Part shown: positions 62,054 to 64,000 of the stretch, piece by piece
Position numbering within the stretch: the stretch's first letter is position 1
How the letters are laid out: every line of letters starts with the position of its first letter
Origin: CAZNOG01 sp964574635
GTDB taxonomy: Bacteria > Bacteroidota > Bacteroidia > Flavobacteriales_D > Cryomorphaceae
NCBI GenBank assembly: GCA_964574635.1
Contig: CAZNOG010000005.1
Span: 109,289-173,288 of the forward strand
Direction of reading: 5' to 3'
Length of the DNA stretch: 64,000 nt
Program-made: the position numbers and the translations under genes
The notes under the pieces: model-generated
The model's database searches: none
What the model was told of the DNA's origin: nothing
The model's input: only the letters and a program-made list of their open reading frames with translations

Positions 62054-63445
62054 ATGAAGATCAAACTCTCCGATTACGAAAATCTCTTGTGCCTTATTCT
62101 GGATCTTCTGATCGTCAATGCCTGTGCGCTGACCCTGTTTTTGGTTCGGGCCGAGGGCATTCAGGATTTTTACCACGGCGACGAGTTTGTCATATGGTTG
62201 TTCATCAACTTCAACTGGTTGTTGCTCGCCCGAATCAAAAGAAACGGTGCGGGAATGCAGTCCAAACTATTCCGTCGTCCTTTCACCGGATTCTTCTCGA
62301 CGTGGTTGTTCAGTTGGATCACGACTCTGGCTTTCATTTCGCTGATCGCGGCCGACGTGTCGAACGCCCTCTTGGCCGAAGTGTACATCGCCATACTGGT
62401 TTTCGGCAGCGTGGGCAGAATGGTCTATGCGCGCTTCATGGGCGCTTATTACAGAAAGCACGTTCATCTGAAGCGCATGGTGGTGGTGGGAGTGAATTCC
62501 TTTTCCATCGATTTTGTGCACCGCACCATCCGAAACCCGGAATACGGATACAAGTTTTTGGGTTTTTTCGGTGATAAATCAGAAGAAACCCAAGACGTCC
62601 GCGTACAGGATTTCGACAAAATCCACCGCTTTTTGCTCGAGTACGACATGGACGAGGTGTTCATCTCCCTGCCTTCGGCTCCCGATTACCGCACAAAAGA
62701 GTTGATCAAGTTTTGCCATCTCCACTACATCAAAGTGAACTTTTTGAACGAGTTCATTCATCTGCTCAACAAAAAAACCATTCAAGTCGACTTGAGTTAC
62801 GAGGGTCCAACCCCCATCGTGACCATCGCGCAAGAACCTTTGGAATTCACCACCAACAAATTGTTGAAACGCGGGTTTGACGTCGCCTTTTCTTTGTTCG
62901 TCATCGTATTCATCTTCTCGTGGCTGTTTCCCATCATCGGGCTCGCCGTGGTGCTGTCATCGCCGGGACCGGTGTTTTTCAAACAGCGCAGAACCGGTTT
63001 GGACAATCGGGCCTTTTCCTGCTATAAGTTCCGCACCATGCGCGTAAACAATGAGTCCGACACCAAGCAAGCCACGGCAAACGATTCCCGCATCACCCCG
63101 GTGGGCGCCTTTTTGAGGAAAACCAGCCTGGACGAATTGCCGCAATTCTTCAACGTGTTGAAAGGCGAAATGTCGGTGGTGGGCCCCCGCCCCCACATGC
63201 TGGCCCATACGCGGATGTACTCCAAGATCATTAAGCCCTTCATGGTGCGCCATTGGGTAAAACCGGGCATCACGGGGTTGGCGCAGGCCAAAGGCTTCCG
63301 CGGAGAAACCGAGGAGGTGAGGCAGATGTACCACCGCGTGAAAATGGACGTGTTTTACATCCAGAACTGGACGTTTTGGATGGACGTTCAGCTGGTTTTC
63401 GAAACCATTTGGGGAATGGTGACTTTCCGGAACAAAGGAGGATGA
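62054..63445 (+). CDS. Polyprenyl-phosphate hexose-1-phosphate transferase (WcaJ-like)
   Basis: 463 residues. Four or five N-terminal helices and a CoA-binding-like domain (MVVVGVNSFSIDFVHRTI) precede the bacterial sugar transferase domain: KRGFDVAFSLFVIVFIF, SSPGPVFFKQRRTGLDNRAFSCYKFRTMR, TSLDELPQFFNVLKGEMSVVGPRPHMLAHT and GITGLAQAKGFRGET. It attaches the first sugar phosphate to undecaprenyl phosphate at the inner membrane and starts exopolysaccharide or capsule repeats. I chose the ATG at 62054. It precedes the flippase gene on the same strand. Confidence 0.92.
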   Translation: MKIKLSDYENLLCLILDLLIVNACALTLFLVRAEGIQDFYHGDEFVIWLFINFNWLLLARIKRNGAGMQSKLFRRPFTGFFSTWLFSWITTLAFISLIAADVSNALLAEVYIAILVFGSVGRMVYARFMGAYYRKHVHLKRMVVVGVNSFSIDFVHRTIRNPEYGYKFLGFFGDKSEETQDVRVQDFDKIHRFLLEYDMDEVFISLPSAPDYRTKELIKFCHLHYIKVNFLNEFIHLLNKKTIQVDLSYEGPTPIVTIAQEPLEFTTNKLLKRGFDVAFSLFVIVFIFSWLFPIIGLAVVLSSPGPVFFKQRRTGLDNRAFSCYKFRTMRVNNESDTKQATANDSRITPVGAFLRKTSLDELPQFFNVLKGEMSVVGPRPHMLAHTRMYSKIIKPFMVRHWVKPGITGLAQAKGFRGETEEVRQMYHRVKMDVFYIQNWTFWMDVQLVFETIWGMVTFRNKGG

Positions 63446-63476
63446 GCCCTTCGGCCGGGTGCCGGAACCGCAAGCC

Positions 63477-63491
63477 ACACCCACAAAAACC
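63477..63491 (+). repeat. Intergenic motif copy e (ACACCCACAAAAACC)
   Basis: Copy e, between the glycosyltransferase and flippase genes. The 11-base stretch CACCCGCGTAG occurs twice just after it (63510-63520 and 63547-63557). Confidence 0.5.
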
Positions 63492-63575
63492 TTCCCACAC
63501 ACCCCCCTTCACCCGCGTAGGCGCAAGTGATTTTTTGCCATCTTCGCACCCGCGTAGTCCCAATACCCACGCTTC

Positions 63576-64000
63576 ATGGTAAGTAAACTTTACCGCAAGC
63601 TTCGAAAAAAGCTGTTTTCAACCCGCGGCGACAAAGACCTGGGTGAGGTGCTGCGGGGCGGTGTGGTCTCCTTCATTTACCGCGTGCTGACAATGTTCGT
63701 GAATTACGGGGTGCTCTACCTCATTTCCCGGACGTTGGGCGGTGAGGGAGTGGGCGTTTTCCATATTTCGATCGATACCGCGGGCATCTTGGTCATGGCC
63801 GGATGCCTCGGCTTCAATACTTCCATCGTTCGGTTCGTTTCGCAGTATCGGTCCAAGGCGTGGTACGGACTGATCCGCAAGCTCTACCGATCCATTTTCA
63901 GCCTTTCCATGCTGTTGAGCACCTGTCTGGGCGTGGGACTGTATTTCGCGGCCGAGTGGGTGGCGGTGGGATATTACGGCGACGAGGAACTCGTGCTTCC
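63576..64000 (+). CDS. Polysaccharide flippase (Wzx/MATE-like), cut by the right edge
   Basis: About 141 N-terminal residues are visible: MVSKLYRKLRKKLFSTRGDK, then a helix-rich segment (VVSFIYRVLTMFVNYGVLYLISRTLGGEGVGVFHI) and IDTAGILVMAGCLGFNTSIVRFVSQYRSKAWYG. The first two helices and the RxxGxxxxGxF-like turn fit oligosaccharide flippases of the MVF/MATE superfamily. It lies 130 bases after the WcaJ-like gene on the same strand, a common pairing in polysaccharide loci. The rest lies outside the window. Confidence 0.8.
   Translation, partial: MVSKLYRKLRKKLFSTRGDKDLGEVLRGGVVSFIYRVLTMFVNYGVLYLISRTLGGEGVGVFHISIDTAGILVMAGCLGFNTSIVRFVSQYRSKAWYGLIRKLYRSIFSLSMLLSTCLGVGLYFAAEWVAVGYYGDEELVL

Noticed and set aside
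1..64000. tRNA, rRNA, CRISPR, integrase or transposase genes
   Set aside because: I looked for cloverleaf-like sequence in the gaps, regularly spaced repeats, and transposase motifs, and found none that I could support.

Overview
This window looks like a chromosomal segment of a Bacteroidota bacterium, most likely in or near the Flavobacteriales. The evidence is eight proteins with type IX secretion (T9SS) C-terminal sorting domains, an alternative complex III operon, Bacteroidota-restricted families (DUF6029, DUF3098, HU-CCDC81/SPOR, Omp28-like), ATGA gene overlaps, and promoters of the TTTG-N19-23-TAnnTTTG type. GC content looks moderately high for the group, apart from an AT-rich patch at about 48.3-51 kb. 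I saw no tRNA, rRNA, CRISPR array, transposase or phage module.

Layout. 0-4.9 kb: a tightly coupled leftward operon for nucleotide sugars (WbpE-type aminotransferase, UDP-glucose dehydrogenase, UDP-glucuronate decarboxylase, WbpD-type acetyltransferase, WbpB-type dehydrogenase cut by the left edge). 5-7 kb: a secreted protein and the Kdo transferase WaaA. 7.4-8.2 kb: a TspO-like membrane protein. 8.8-20.4 kb: the respiratory operon actABCDEF-ctaC-ctaD, closed by a clear terminator. 20.6-21.8 kb: ruvB and a 66-residue hypothetical. 22-29 kb: a leftward run with four thioredoxin-type CxxC proteins (Omp28-like lipoprotein, TlpA-like, and two T9SS-targeted paralogues), plus DUF6029 and a small beta-barrel. 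29.4-34.3 kb: T9SS cargo, nhaA, an acetolactate-decarboxylase-like lipoprotein and a sirtuin. 34.4-42.9 kb: housekeeping genes (GNAT, lysC, ftsX, DUF3098, uppP, truB, an EamA transporter, DUF502, MmcQ/YjbR, recJ). 43-45.6 kb: a Cys-rich repeat lipoprotein and an orphan lycopene cyclase. 45.8-51.7 kb: an unstable accessory patch with a tail-fibre-like/S74 protein, tandemly duplicated T9SS genes, truncated copies and a frameshifted GldL-like pseudogene. 51.8-55.8 kb: a SpoIIAA-like protein, the SPOR protein, kdsB, dprA and a truncated haemoglobin. 56.2-58.8 kb: a large T9SS subtilase with an altered catalytic Asp. 59-64 kb: cysCDN (activated sulfate), a WcaJ-like initiating glycosyltransferase, and the start of a Wzx-type flippase.

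How the parts fit. Envelope building is the main theme: Kdo transfer and activation (waaA, kdsB), undecaprenyl recycling (uppP), polysaccharide initiation and export (wcaJ-like, flippase), sulfate activation, and nucleotide sugars. The Wbp-type enzymes are notable beside so many T9SS cargo proteins, because the Wbp pathway makes the sugar to which T9SS cargo is conjugated in Porphyromonas gingivalis. The second theme is quinol oxidation through alternative complex III to a cytochrome c oxidase. The least explained features are a 14-16 bp intergenic motif found five times, the clustered secreted thioredoxin-fold proteins, and the duplicated tail-fibre/T9SS locus.
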